Positions 54,868 to 64,000 of a stretch of DNA of 64,000 bases are shown here, piece after piece. The number at the start of each line of letters is the position of its first letter. The first letter of the stretch is position 1. Below the pieces are notes generated by a model, which was given only the letters and a program-made list of their open reading frames with translations, was not told where the DNA came from and did not search any database. A program made the position numbers and the translations under genes. Source of the DNA: JAICJJ01 sp039809985 (GTDB taxonomy: Bacteria > Chloroflexota > Chloroflexia > Thermomicrobiales > UBA6265); the NCBI GenBank assembly GCA_039809985.1, contig JBDHWC010000005.1:1-64000 (forward strand), in the 5' to 3' direction.

Positions 54868-55313
54868 GCCCTCACCCCAGACCCTTCTTTCGTCGCCGCG
54901 GCTGACAAGGGTGGGTCACTGATCGATAGTCGCTGTCATCCCTTGCGGCCGGCCCGCTGGGGCCGCCCTCACCCCCCGCCCCCTCTCCCGCCGCCGCGGC
55001 CGACAGGGGAGGTATCCCGGGGGATTGCGGTATCCGGGTCTCGCGGCTGGGTCCGCCGGGAGCGCCCTCACCCCCCATCCCCCTCTCCCGCGGCGGCGGG
55101 AGAGGGGGAGCAACTGAACCGGGGGAGGGCCAAGTCCTCCCCCGAACCCCCAATTCCCGCGGCGCGGCCGCTTCCCGACGGAAACCTCCTCTTGTCAGCC
55201 GCGGTGGCGCGGGAGGGAGGGAAGATTGCGCAGAGGAGGGATGGGCCCTCCTTCGGAACCCCCAGGTTGCCGCGGCACGACCGGTAGCCGATGGATACCT
55301 CCCCCGTCAGGGT
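54868..55313. repeat. Cluster A of palindromic intergenic repeats
   Basis: Several partial copies of one module. The core is a hairpin: CCCCCTCTCCCGC (55079-55091) pairs perfectly with 55096-55108. The module carries GGGGGAGGGCCAAG and ends in CTCC...TTGTCAGC. A 12-bp terminal inverted repeat, GCGGCTGACAAG (54898-54909) and its complement (55191-55202), bounds about 305 bp. Further partial copies lie on both sides (about 54868 and up to 55313). No coding sequence; 55314-55419 holds nothing seen. Confidence 0.8.
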
Positions 55314-55419
55314 GCCGAGCCAGAGGGCCGGAGAGCGATGCGTGTCCGGCAGAACCAGACCGTGCGACACGCCGCAGTTGCCTTGGTGGTCCCGTGTGCC
55401 CGGGCACTCGGGGTGCGGG

Positions 55420-56325
55420 CTAGCCTTGCTCCTTGGCGGCCTGCTCGCGGCCGAGGGTCTGGGTGCGCTGGTAGGCGGCGTAGACGGCGCGGGAGAAGAC
55501 GGTGCGCAGGCCACCCTTCTCCATCTGGTAGATCGCCTCGGCCGAGGTGCCGCCGGGGGAGGTGACCATGTTGCGCAGTTCCGCCATGTGGCGGCCGGAG
55601 TCGCGGGCGAAGGCGACCGAGCCGGCGACGGTCTGGAGGACGATCTGCTCGGCGATGCGGCGGGGGAAGCCCATGTGGACGCCGGCGTCGATCAGGGCCT
55701 CCATCATCAGGAAGACGTAGGTCGGGCCGGTGCCGGAGAGGGCGGTCGCCATGTCGACGTACTTCTCCTCCTCGACCCACAGTTCCTCGCCGAGGGCGCC
55801 CAGCGCGGCCTTGACCCGGGCCCGTTGACGGTCGTCGACGTCCGGGGTGGAGGTCCAGACGCTCATCCCTTCGCCGATCTGGGCGGGGGTGTTCGGCATG
55901 ACCCGGACGATCGCGTCGTGGCCGAGGCCGCGGCGCAGGGTGTCGATGCTCGCGCCGGCGATGACCGAGGCGACCACCTGCCGCGGCTCGAGGCGGCCGT
56001 GCAGTTGCTTGACGACTTGGCCGAGCACCTGCGGCTTGACGGTCAGCATCACGAGGTCCGCGCCGGCGGCGGCCTCGCGGTTGCCCTCGACCGCGCGGAT
56101 GCCGAAGCGGTCCTCGAGCCGCTTGCGCCGGTCGGCCCGGGGATGGCTGGCGACGATCCGGTCCGGGCCGACCAAGCCGCGCTTGAGAAGCCCGGCGATC
56201 ATCGACTCGGCCATCACGCCCGCGCCGACGAAGGCGACGACGGCGTCGGCGAGCGGCGCGGGGTCCGCCGGCTGGTCGGCGTCCGGCTCGTCGGACGGCG
56301 AGGTCTGGTGCGACGCGGTTGCCAA
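55420..56325 (-). CDS. proC: Pyrroline-5-carboxylate reductase
   Basis: 301 residues. Last step of proline synthesis. NAD(P) site VVAFVGAGVMAESMIAGLLK, then LTVKPQVLGQVV, VRVMPNTPAQIGEGMSVW, and the C-terminal ALSGTGPTYVFLMMEALIDA and MVTSPGGTSAEAIYQME. I chose TTG 56325 because GGGAAGGGGG lies 5 nt upstream, and a TACAAT box (56362-56357) just before would make the 56358 ATG too close to a start of transcription. The 56358 start adds 11 residues. Confidence 0.93.
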   Translation of the reverse strand: MATASHQTSPSDEPDADQPADPAPLADAVVAFVGAGVMAESMIAGLLKRGLVGPDRIVASHPRADRRKRLEDRFGIRAVEGNREAAAGADLVMLTVKPQVLGQVVKQLHGRLEPRQVVASVIAGASIDTLRRGLGHDAIVRVMPNTPAQIGEGMSVWTSTPDVDDRQRARVKAALGALGEELWVEEEKYVDMATALSGTGPTYVFLMMEALIDAGVHMGFPRRIAEQIVLQTVAGSVAFARDSGRHMAELRNMVTSPGGTSAEAIYQMEKGGLRTVFSRAVYAAYQRTQTLGREQAAKEQG

Positions 56326-56356
56326 GCGAACCCCCTTCCCGAACGGTTGTGCCACC

Positions 56357-56362
56357 ATTGTA
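56357..56362 (-). promoter_or_regulatory. Candidate -10 box of proC
   Basis: TACAAT on the minus strand, about 32 nt upstream of the TTG start. No clear -35. Confidence 0.4.
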
Positions 56363-56432
56363 GTCGGGCCGGTGACGGCCCCTCGGGGCGGGGCAGGGGT
56401 GCGCCGTCGAGCCGTCAGAAGGTGAGCCGACC

Positions 56433-58505
56433 GTGCCGAACCGCCTCGCGAACGAGACGAGCCCGTACCTGCTGCAGCACCGGGACAACCCGGTCGACTG
56501 GTACCCGTGGGGCGAGGAAGCGCTCGCTCGGGCGCGGGAGGAGGACAAGCCGCTGCTGGTCAGCATCGGCTACTCGGCCTGCCACTGGTGCCACGTGATG
56601 GCCCACGAGTCGTTCGAGAACCCCGAGATCGCGCGGGAGATGAACGAGCGCTTCGTCTGCGTCAAGGTCGACCGCGAGGAGCGGCCCGACCTCGACGCGA
56701 TCTACATGACCGCCGTGCAGGCGATCTCCGGGCAGGGCGGCTGGCCGCTGAACGTCTTCCTGACGCCGGAGGGGCTGCCGTTCTACGGCGGGACCTACTG
56801 GCCGCCGGAGGACCGCCGCGGAATGCCCGGGTTCCCGAAGGTGCTGGCCGCGGTCGCCGACGCCTACCAGAACCGCAAGGACGAGACGCTGGAGTCGGCC
56901 GAGCAGGTCAGTTCGTTCCTCGACCGGGCGATGAGCGGCCTGCCGTCACCGAACCGGGTCTCGCCCGAGACGCTGGACGAGGCAGCCCGGGCGCTGCTGC
57001 CCGGCTTCGACGACGCCAACGGCGGCTTCGGGCGAGCGCCGAAGTTCCCGCAGGCGTCGGTGCTCGACTTCCTGCTCCGGTACGCGAAACGGACCCATGC
57101 TCCGGAAGCGGAGGAGATGGTGCGCCTGACCCTCGACAAGATGGCAGGCGGCGGCGTCCACGACCAGATCGGCGGCGGCTTCCACCGCTACGCGGTCGAC
57201 GCGGCGTGGCTGGTGCCGCACTTCGAGAAGATGCTCTACGACAACGCCCAGTTGGCGCTCCTCTACCTGGACGCCTATCGCGCCTTCCGCGACCCGGGCC
57301 ACCGGCGCGTCGCCGAGCGGACCCTCGACTACCTGCTGCGGGAGATGTCCTCGCCCGAGGGCGGGTTCTACGCGGCCGAGGACGCCGACAGCGAGGGCGA
57401 GGAGGGGCGGTTCTACGTCTGGACGACGGCCGAGGTCGACGATCTGCTAGGCGAGGACGCGGCGCTGGTCTCCCGCTACTTCGACGTCGAGCCGGGCGGG
57501 AACTTCGAAGGCAGGTCGATCCTGAACACTCCGCGCCCCCTGAAGGAGGTCGCGGCCGAGTTCGGGCTGAGCGAGGAGGACGCCGCTGCGAAGATCGGGG
57601 CGGCGTCGGCAACGTTGCTGGCGGCGCGGGACCATCGCGTGCGGCCGGGCTGCGACGAGAAGGTGCTCGCCGCATGGAACGGCCTGGCGCTGAAGGCGCT
57701 GGCGACCGCGGGCCGGGCGCTGGGGCGGGACGACTACCTGCGGGCGGCCGTCGCGAACGCCGAGTTCCTGCTGGGCACGATGCGGGTCGACGGGCGGATG
57801 CGCCGCGCCTTCACGCACGGCGAGGCTCGGGGCGACGGCTTCCTCGAGGACCACGCCTTCGTCGCCGACGGCCTGCTGGCGCTCTACGGCGCGACGCTGG
57901 AGTCGCGATGGCTCGACGAGGCGGTGTCGTTGACCGAGACGATCGTCCGCGACTTCGCCGACCCGTCGAGCGCGGGGTTCTACGACACCGGCATCGGGCA
58001 CGAGCGGCTGATCGCCCGGCCCCGCGAGCTTCAGGACGGCGCGCTGCCGTCCGGCAACGCGGTGACCGCCGACCTGCTGGTGCGGCTCGGGGCGCTGACC
58101 GGGCGCGAGGAGTGGTCGCGCCGCGGCGTCAAATTGCTGGAGGCGATGGCCGACCCGATGGCCCAGCAGCCGAGCGGCTTCGGCCGGTTCCTGAGCGCGC
58201 TCGACTTCCACCTCGCGGAGCCGACCGAACTGGTGATCGCCGGGAAGCCGGGCGAGACCGCGGTTGGCGCACTGCTCGGCGCGACGGCCGGGGAGTACCT
58301 GCCGAACCTGCTCGTCGCCGGGGCTGACCCGGACGACGAGGCCGCGGCGCGACGGGTGCCGATGGTCGCGGGGCGGACGCCGCGCGGCGGGGCGGCGACG
58401 GCGTACGTCTGCCAGAACTTCGCCTGCCAACTGCCGGTGAACGAGCCGGAGGCGATGCTGGCCCAGATCCGGCGCGGGGCGGCGGTCGCCTGGCGGGAAT
58501 TGTAG
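56433..58505 (+). CDS. YyaL/DUF255 thioredoxin-domain protein (SSP411 family)
   Basis: 690 residues. N-terminal thioredoxin-like domain (1-160): LANETSPYLLQHRDNPVDWY, then SIGYSACHWCHVMAHESFEN with the CHWC pair, and AISGQGGWPLNVFLTPEG. A long alpha/alpha-toroid domain follows (about 200-600: GGGVHDQIGGGFHRYAVDAA, WLVPHFEKMLYDNAQLALLY), similar in fold to cellobiose epimerases and glycoside-hydrolase barrels. The family occurs from bacteria to mammals; the reaction is unsettled. A GTG start gives PNRLANETSPYLLQH. Confidence 0.92.
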   Translation: MPNRLANETSPYLLQHRDNPVDWYPWGEEALARAREEDKPLLVSIGYSACHWCHVMAHESFENPEIAREMNERFVCVKVDREERPDLDAIYMTAVQAISGQGGWPLNVFLTPEGLPFYGGTYWPPEDRRGMPGFPKVLAAVADAYQNRKDETLESAEQVSSFLDRAMSGLPSPNRVSPETLDEAARALLPGFDDANGGFGRAPKFPQASVLDFLLRYAKRTHAPEAEEMVRLTLDKMAGGGVHDQIGGGFHRYAVDAAWLVPHFEKMLYDNAQLALLYLDAYRAFRDPGHRRVAERTLDYLLREMSSPEGGFYAAEDADSEGEEGRFYVWTTAEVDDLLGEDAALVSRYFDVEPGGNFEGRSILNTPRPLKEVAAEFGLSEEDAAAKIGAASATLLAARDHRVRPGCDEKVLAAWNGLALKALATAGRALGRDDYLRAAVANAEFLLGTMRVDGRMRRAFTHGEARGDGFLEDHAFVADGLLALYGATLESRWLDEAVSLTETIVRDFADPSSAGFYDTGIGHERLIARPRELQDGALPSGNAVTADLLVRLGALTGREEWSRRGVKLLEAMADPMAQQPSGFGRFLSALDFHLAEPTELVIAGKPGETAVGALLGATAGEYLPNLLVAGADPDDEAAARRVPMVAGRTPRGGAATAYVCQNFACQLPVNEPEAMLAQIRRGAAVAWREL

Positions 58506-58528
58506 GCCGGTCGGCTGCGCTGTCACTT

Positions 58529-58852
58529 CCTGTCCGCTGACAGGGATAGGTACCCAAGGGATAGCGGCAGCCGCACCTCGCGGCCGGTCCCGCTGGGACC
58601 GCCCTCACCCCCCAACCCCCTCTCCCGCGGCGGCGGGAGCGGGGGAGCAACTGAATCAGGGGAGGGCCAAGCCCTTCGCCGGACCCCCGGATTGCCGCTG
58701 AGCGGCCGCTTTCCCACGAGCACCTCCCCTGTCGGGCGGCGGCGGGAATGGGGGAGCGACTGAAACAGGGGAGGGCCAAGCCCTCCCCGGCCCCCCCGCG
58801 TTGCCGCGGCGCGGCCGCGCTCCGACGGATACCGCCCCCGGTCAGATTCGGT
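58529..58852. repeat. Cluster B of palindromic intergenic repeats
   Basis: Fills the gap between the convergent YyaL and sucD stops. A 6-bp hairpin CCTGTC-CGCT-GACAGG (58529-58544) opens it. Two module copies follow, with ACCGCCCTCACCCCCC..., an imperfect version of the CCCCTCTCCCGC palindrome, and GGGGAGGGCCAAGCCC, each followed by GC-rich ends near CTGTCGG and CGGTCAG. The module order matches clusters A and C. No gene. Confidence 0.78.
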
Positions 58853-58863
58853 GGGAGTGACGG

Positions 58864-59739
<876 letters not shown>

Positions 59740-59782
59740 AGTTCCGGCTCCTTCGGCCCTCGGGCGGACGGTCGGGGGTGGC

Positions 59783-60913
59783 TCAGGCGGCGGCGCGGAC
59801 CGCCGCGGCGGCGGCCTCGTCCATCGAGTCGACGGCGGTCAGACCGGCCGCGGCCAGGATCTGCTTCCCCTCCGCTGCGTTGGTGCCGGAGAGGCGGACC
59901 ACGATCGGGACGTTGACGGCGACGTGGCCGAGCGCCTCGGTGATCCCCTGCGCGACCACGTCGCCGCGGGTGATGCCGCCGAAGATGTTGATCAGGATGG
60001 CGCGGACGTTGGGGTCGGCGGTGACGAGCGAGAAGGCCTTGGCGACCTGCCCGGCGCTGGCGCCGCCGCCGACGTCGAGGAAGTTGGCCGGCTCCCCGCC
60101 GTGCAGCTTGACGGCGTCCATCGTCGCCATCGCCAGGCCGGCCCCGTTGACGATGCAGCCGATGGTGCCGTCGAGCTTGACGAAGGAGATGCCCGAGTGC
60201 TTGGCGTCGACCTCGGTCGCGTTCTCCTCGTCCATGTCGCGCATCGCCTCGGTCGCCGGGTGGCGGAAGAGGGCGTTGTCGTCGAAGCTCATCTTGCTGT
60301 CGAGCGCGACCCAGTCGCCGCTGCCGGTGAGGACCAGCGGGTTGATCTCGGCCAGCGTGGCGTCCTCCGCCACGTAGGCGGCGTAGAGGCGCTGGGCGAT
60401 GTTGGCGAATCCTCCCACCTGCTCGGCGGCCAGCCCGAGCCGGAAGCCGACCTCGCGCGCCTGCCACGCCTGCAGCCCGAGCATCGGGTCGGCGAGGGCG
60501 CGAATGATCTTCTCCGGGTGCTCGTGGGCGACCTGCTCGATCTCGACGCCGCCCTCGGCGCTGGCCATCAGCACGTTCTGGCGGCGGGGCCGGTCGAGCA
60601 CGACGCCGAGGTAGAACTCCCTCGCGATGTCGACGCCGGGGGCGATCAGCAGTTTGCGGACGGTGTGGCCGCGGATGTCGAGGCCGAGGATCTGCTCGGC
60701 GGCGGCCCGGGCCTGCTCGGGCGTCTTGGCGAGCTTGATGCCGCCCGCCTTGCCGCGGCCGCCGGTGTGGACTTGCGACTTGACGGCGACCAGCCCCCCG
60801 GCCTTGGCGGCGAGTTCGGCGGCCTCGTCGGGGGTGGTTGCCACGCCGCCGACGTTGACCGGGATGCCGTGGCGGGCGAGGATCTCCGCCGCCTGGTACT
60901 CGTGTACGTTCAT
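59783..60913 (-). CDS. sucC: Succinyl-CoA synthetase beta subunit
   Basis: 376 residues. MNVHEYQAAEILARHGIPVN, ATP-grasp region VKSQVHTGGRGKAGGIKLA, EINPLVLTGSGD, and the C-terminal FLDVGGGASAGQVAKAF and INIFGGITRGDVVAQGI. The beta subunit sets nucleotide choice. ATG 60913. Upstream sequence to 61054 shows no good promoter on this strand. Confidence 0.95.
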   Translation of the reverse strand: MNVHEYQAAEILARHGIPVNVGGVATTPDEAAELAAKAGGLVAVKSQVHTGGRGKAGGIKLAKTPEQARAAAEQILGLDIRGHTVRKLLIAPGVDIAREFYLGVVLDRPRRQNVLMASAEGGVEIEQVAHEHPEKIIRALADPMLGLQAWQAREVGFRLGLAAEQVGGFANIAQRLYAAYVAEDATLAEINPLVLTGSGDWVALDSKMSFDDNALFRHPATEAMRDMDEENATEVDAKHSGISFVKLDGTIGCIVNGAGLAMATMDAVKLHGGEPANFLDVGGGASAGQVAKAFSLVTADPNVRAILINIFGGITRGDVVAQGITEALGHVAVNVPIVVRLSGTNAAEGKQILAAAGLTAVDSMDEAAAAAVRAAA

Positions 60914-61054
60914 CCGTCCCTCTGCCCGCGTGCCGCGCGACCCGGGCCGGCCAGACCGGCGCGCCATCCTAGCACAGGGGGCGGCAGCCGCCCCTCGGGG
61001 GGAGTCCGGCAGTTTCTGATGCGATTCCCGACGAACACCATCACGAACAAAGGC

Positions 61055-61081
61055 TTGACAAGGTGGCATTCATGCTATACT
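61055..61081 (+). promoter_or_regulatory. Strong promoter of the zinc-ribbon gene
   Basis: TTGACA (61055-61060), 15-bp spacer and TATACT (61076-61081), with TGC before the -10 (extended -10). It sits in an AT-richer patch. The leader to the ATG is about 140 nt. Confidence 0.75.
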
Positions 61082-61191
61082 TCATGGGTTGACGATGGCT
61101 TCGCGCACGTGATCGTTCGAACCCCGCAATGGGTTCTCCCACGCGTCTCGTTTCGCCAGTCTCGTCGTGGACGTTTTTCTTCTTCAGTCAT

Positions 61192-61219
61192 GCCGTGGCA
61201 CAGAGGCCACGGCGGAGGG
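61192..61219 (+). promoter_or_regulatory. 5'-UTR hairpin abutting the ribosome binding site
   Basis: GCCGTGGC (61192-61199) pairs with GCCACGGC (61206-61213); GGAGGG (61214-61219), the Shine-Dalgarno, begins directly at the base of the stem. Stacking or extension could limit ribosome access, so translation may respond to temperature or a bound factor (inference). Confidence 0.5.
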
Positions 61220-61229
61220 TTCTGGCGGA

Positions 61230-61622
61230 ATGAGCGATCGGACGCTCACCTGCCGCGATTGCGGTCAGGCTTTCACGTTCACTGCTGGGGAGCAGGCGTT
61301 CTACCAAGAGCGCGGCTTCAGCGAGCCCCAGCGCTGCCCGAGTTGTCGCGCGGCCCGCAAGGCGCAACGCACCGCGGGCGGTGACAGCTACGGCGGCTAC
61401 TCCGGCGGCGGCTACTCGTCAGGCGGCGGCTACGGCAACGGCGGCGGCTACTCCGGCGGGGGCGGCTACTCGTCCGGCCCGCGCCAGATGTACCCGGCCA
61501 TCTGCTCCAACTGCGGCAAGGAGACCGAGGTCCCCTTCGAGCCGCGGTCGGACAAGCCGGTCTACTGCCGCGAGTGCTTCCAGTCACGCCGGGCGTCGAC
61601 GCCGCGGTACGGCAACTACTAG
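61230..61622 (+). CDS. Two-zinc-ribbon protein with Gly/Tyr-rich linker
   Basis: 130 residues. N-terminal zinc ribbon with LTCRDCGQAFTF and QRCPSCRAARKAQR; C-terminal ribbon with AICSNCGKETEVPF and VYCRECFQSRR. Between them is a linker of about 35 residues rich in Gly, Tyr and Ser (GGYSGGGYSSGGGYGNGGGY). Such ribbons usually bind nucleic acid or protein, and the linker resembles low-complexity regions that drive RNA-protein assembly. The gene has the strongest-looking promoter in the window and a structured leader, so high or regulated expression is likely. Function unknown; a stress or RNA-binding role is inference. Confidence 0.8.
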   Translation: MSDRTLTCRDCGQAFTFTAGEQAFYQERGFSEPQRCPSCRAARKAQRTAGGDSYGGYSGGGYSSGGGYGNGGGYSGGGGYSSGPRQMYPAICSNCGKETEVPFEPRSDKPVYCRECFQSRRASTPRYGNY

Positions 61623-61646
61623 TCGCAGGTTCTTCCTGAGACTCCT

Positions 61647-61672
61647 CGAGGGCGGCCGCAAGGCCGCCCTCG
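61647..61672 (+). terminator. Hairpin terminator with GNRA-type loop
   Basis: CGAGGGCGGCC (61647-61657) pairs with GGCCGCCCTCG (61662-61672) around GCAA. TTGCGTTCG follows. Directly after the zinc-ribbon gene. Confidence 0.8.
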
Positions 61673-61737
61673 TTGCGTTCGCGCACCGCCGCGCGGGACG
61701 CGGCGCGGCAGGATCCTCGTTGCCGGGTGCGCGGGGA

Positions 61738-62188
61738 CGCCCTCACCCCCCAGCCCCCTCTCCCCTTGCGAGGGGAGAGGGGGAGCAAATGATCCGGGGG
61801 AGGGCCAAGCCCTCCCCTGAACCCCCCAGAGTGCCACTGCGCGACCGCTTCCCGATGGTTGCCTCCCCCTGTCAGCCCGTGCGGAGGGAGAGAGCGGGAG
61901 CAAGCGGCCAAGGGGGAACCAAGTCCCCCCCCAAGACCCGGGTTGCCGCGGCGCGACGGCTTTCCCATGGATACCGTGGATGCCGTCCCTTGGCAGGTGG
62001 TTCGTTTTTCTCGGGGAGCCGCCTCACGGCGGCAAACCGGGTCCTTGGGGAAGGGCTCGGCCTTCCCCCAATTCAGTTTTTCCCCCTCTCCCGTCGCAAG
62101 GGGAGAGGGGGCTGGGGGGTGAGGGAGCCCCAGCCCGCCCGGCCAAACGTTGGGTGGCCGCTTCCAACCGAAACCTTCCCTTGTCAGC
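61738..62188. repeat. Cluster C of palindromic intergenic repeats
   Basis: The hairpin core CCCCCTCTCCCC (61754-61765) pairs with 61772-61783. A second copy lies inverted at 62082-62126; the two 44-bp units match at 43 of 44 positions as inverted repeats about 300 bp apart. Module ends (CCTGTCAGC near 61876, CTTGTCAGC near 62187) match clusters A and B. The gap lies between convergent genes and has no plausible gene. Confidence 0.8.
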
Positions 62189-62193
62189 GCCCC

Positions 62194-63849
62194 TCAGACG
62201 AGGGAGCCCGGCCCTTTCACCCAGCGCCCGGGCAGCGCGTCGGTGTGCGTGCCGTCGCGCAGGACGCGACCGCCGTTGACCCAGACGTCGCGGATGCCCT
62301 CCGAGAGCTGGTGCGGGTCGGCGAAGGTGGCGCGGTCGCCGACCGTCGCCGGGTCGAAGACGACCACGTCGGCGAGCAGCCCCGCGCGCAGCTGGCCGCG
62401 GTCGCGCAGGCCGAGCCGGTCGGCCACCGCCGACGACATCTTCCGCACCGCGTCCTCCAGCGGCAGCACCCCCTCCTCCCGCACGTACCTGCCGAGCACC
62501 CGCGGGTAGGTGCCGAAGGCGCGCGGGTGGAGGAAGCCGCCGCGGGTCATCCGCTCCGGGTCGACGCCGCCGGCGTCGGTCGAGAACTTGACCCACGGCA
62601 GCCGCATCTGGCGGCGCAGGTTCTCCTCGCTCATCGACTGGTAGAAGCAGAAGATGTTCTGCTGCTCGGCGTCGAGCAGGCGGAGGACGGTGTCGGGCCA
62701 TTCCTCGCCGCGCTCGGCCGCGACCTCGTGCAGGCGACGTCCGACGTAGCCTTGGTGCTCCGGCCGCTCCAATCCGGCGAGGACGACGTGGTCCGGCCCG
62801 TCGTTGAGCGCGAGGCTCTCCCACTCGTCAGAGGGGGTGACCATCGCCTCGCGGATGAGGGCCCGGGTGGCGGGGTCGCGCAGGTTGTCCCAGAGCTTGC
62901 CGTCGGCCTCGGCCCACGGCGGCAGGCAGGAGGCAACGCCGGTGCCGGAGGCGACGTAGGGGTACATGTCGGCGGTGACGTCGAGGCCGTCGGCCCGCGC
63001 CGCCTCGACCCGGCGGATCACCTCGGCCATCAGCGGGTGGTTGGCGGCCCCGGCCGCCTTCAGATGGTAGATCTCGGTGACGACGCCGGTGCGGCGGGCG
63101 ATCGCGAGCGTCTCGTCGAGCGCCTCGAGGATGCGCGCCTCCTCCGAGCGCATGTGGGTGACGTGGATGCCGTGCCAGCGGGCGACCACCTCGCAGAGGG
63201 CGACCAGTTCCTCGGTGCCGGCGTAGGAGCCGGGCGGGTAGATGAGGGCCGAGGCGAGGCCGAACGCGCCGTCGCGCATCGCCTCCTCGACGACGCTTCG
63301 CATCGTCGCCAGTTCGTCCGGGCCGGGCTCGCCGAGGGCGTAGCCCATCGCGTACTCGCGGACCGTGCCCTGTCCGACGAACGAGCCGACGTTGATCGAG
63401 ACGCCGCGCCGCTCGAGGTCGGCAAGCCAGTCGCCGAAGCGGTGCCACGTCCGGCCGAGGCGGTCCCACTCGTCGAAGTCCGGCCCGATCTTCTGGCGGT
63501 CCTCCGGCGGAAAAGGGTGGGCGATCCGGCCGCCGAACGGGGCCGGTGTCCATGCCTCGCCCATGATGTCGGTGGTGACACCCTGGGTCACCTTCGACAG
63601 CGCCCGCCGGTCGGAGAGGAACGGCTCGATCGAGTGCGACTGGATGTCGATGAAGCCGGGGGCGACCACCATGCCCGTGGCGTCGACCGTCTCCGCCGCT
63701 TGCGCCGGGGACGCGACCCCGGGCGGCAGCACCGCCGCCACTCGGTCGCCCGTCAGCGCGACGTCGCCGCGGAACCAAGGGTTGCCCGTGCCGTCGACCA
63801 CCCGCCCGCCGCGGATCAGGACGTCCCACTGCTCGCCCGCGATCGCCAC
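62194..63849 (-). CDS. D-aminoacylase / N-acyl-D-amino-acid deacylase-type amidohydrolase
   Basis: 551 residues. Amidohydrolase family: WDVLIRGGRVVDGTGNPWFR, the metal segment APGFIDIQSHSIEP, HVTHMRSEE, EIYHLKAAG, and the late Asp in VKFSTDAGGVDPERM. It should hydrolyse N-acyl-D-amino acids or similar amides. The usual HxH of the first metal strand is QSH here. GTG 63849 is preferred because GGGAGGCGAAG precedes it and the protein then starts just before the first beta strand; an ATG at 63918 adds 23 residues. Confidence 0.88.
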   Translation of the reverse strand: MAIAGEQWDVLIRGGRVVDGTGNPWFRGDVALTGDRVAAVLPPGVASPAQAAETVDATGMVVAPGFIDIQSHSIEPFLSDRRALSKVTQGVTTDIMGEAWTPAPFGGRIAHPFPPEDRQKIGPDFDEWDRLGRTWHRFGDWLADLERRGVSINVGSFVGQGTVREYAMGYALGEPGPDELATMRSVVEEAMRDGAFGLASALIYPPGSYAGTEELVALCEVVARWHGIHVTHMRSEEARILEALDETLAIARRTGVVTEIYHLKAAGAANHPLMAEVIRRVEAARADGLDVTADMYPYVASGTGVASCLPPWAEADGKLWDNLRDPATRALIREAMVTPSDEWESLALNDGPDHVVLAGLERPEHQGYVGRRLHEVAAERGEEWPDTVLRLLDAEQQNIFCFYQSMSEENLRRQMRLPWVKFSTDAGGVDPERMTRGGFLHPRAFGTYPRVLGRYVREEGVLPLEDAVRKMSSAVADRLGLRDRGQLRAGLLADVVVFDPATVGDRATFADPHQLSEGIRDVWVNGGRVLRDGTHTDALPGRWVKGPGSLV

Positions 63850-63972
63850 CTTCGCCTCCCGCCAACTGCGCCGTTCCGTCGGTGGGGGACTGTCGCAAAC
63901 CGGGCGCGGGGCGGTCAATCGCGGTCAGGGTTACGATGCGCCGCGGCTGAGGGGCCAACGGAGGGGAAATTG

Positions 63973-64000
63973 ATGACTGACGACCTTGTCGCGGAGGCGG
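63973..64000 (+). CDS. 5' end of a gene cut by the window edge
   Basis: ATG at 63973 with GGAGGGG 6-7 nt upstream begins MTDDLVAEA and runs off the end. Nothing can be said about its function. It is divergent from the amidohydrolase. Confidence 0.5.

Noticed and set aside
54943..55514. Short open frames in the repeat cluster
   Set aside because: They translate the palindromic repeat itself; similar peptides appear in clusters B and C, so they are not genes.
61099..61125. GTTCGAACCCC resembling a tRNA T-loop
   Set aside because: Flanking bases do not form a T stem and no other tRNA arms are nearby.

Overview
This is a chromosomal window of about 70% GC DNA that is almost fully coding. It suggests a Thermomicrobia-type Chloroflexota, inferred from gene content and style rather than from any database match. 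The pointers are a hemC-hemD fusion, a yvcK-gap-pgk-secG-tatA run, a bifunctional nuclease, a system II cytochrome c maturation set, and two Cys-rich Tat-exported proteins whose N-termini share an FDR-x-(S/T)RT / twin-arginine layout. There is also an LPxTG-type surface protein. GTG and TTG starts are common. I saw no tRNA, rRNA, CRISPR array, transposase, integrase or phage gene.

Layout. 1-2.8 kb: a truncated Gly-rich protein, an FAD oxidoreductase and the LPSTG-anchored protein. 2.9-7.5 kb: heme genes hemCD-hemB-hemE behind a near-consensus promoter, then a small charged protein. 7.6-13.8 kb: purU, a zinc-ribbon/J-domain protein, two orphan envelope genes and ada. 13.8-24.5 kb: a leftward run dxs, rsmG, a DUF402 gene, a GT4-type glycosyltransferase, a membrane protein and a 1469-aa two-module membrane glycosyltransferase, the last five coupled or overlapping except at the GT4 start. 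24.6-29.1 kb: Cys-rich Tat protein, ornithine cyclodeaminase-like enzyme, and an orphan NuoF/NuoE pair. 29.2-35.5 kb: zinc-finger protein, bifunctional nuclease, lepB, tatA, secG, pgk, gap, yvcK. 35.5-40.4 kb: a second Cys-rich Tat protein and ccdA-resB-ccsA-tlpA. 40.4-50.6 kb: recO, trmD, HAD, acnA, GMC oxidoreductase, Gfo/Idh dehydrogenase, aldehyde dehydrogenase, OsmC. 50.6-64 kb: mutM, HIT, yqeY, ybeY, cinA, GNAT, proC, YyaL/DUF255, sucD, sucC, zinc-ribbon protein, D-aminoacylase-type amidohydrolase, and the first codons of another gene.

Themes. Central metabolism (glycolysis, TCA, heme), cytochrome c maturation and protein export (SecG, TatA, LepB) sit beside exported proteins that would use those export routes. 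Promoters are recognisable: several have TTGAC-type -35 boxes 17-18 bp from the -10, and the -10 TA(T/G)ACT recurs upstream of many genes. Convergent gene ends carry near-perfect GC-rich hairpins. Three long intergenic gaps near 55, 58.7 and 62 kb are filled with copies of one palindromic repeat family.

The most interesting items are: the glycosyltransferase whose conserved N-terminus has no standard start codon; the two-module membrane glycosyltransferase; the paired Cys-rich Tat proteins; the orphan NuoEF pair with a Cys-less N-terminal domain; the strongly promoted zinc-ribbon gene with a hairpin against its ribosome binding site; and the repeat family. No complete, clearly novel multi-gene defence or mobile system is visible.
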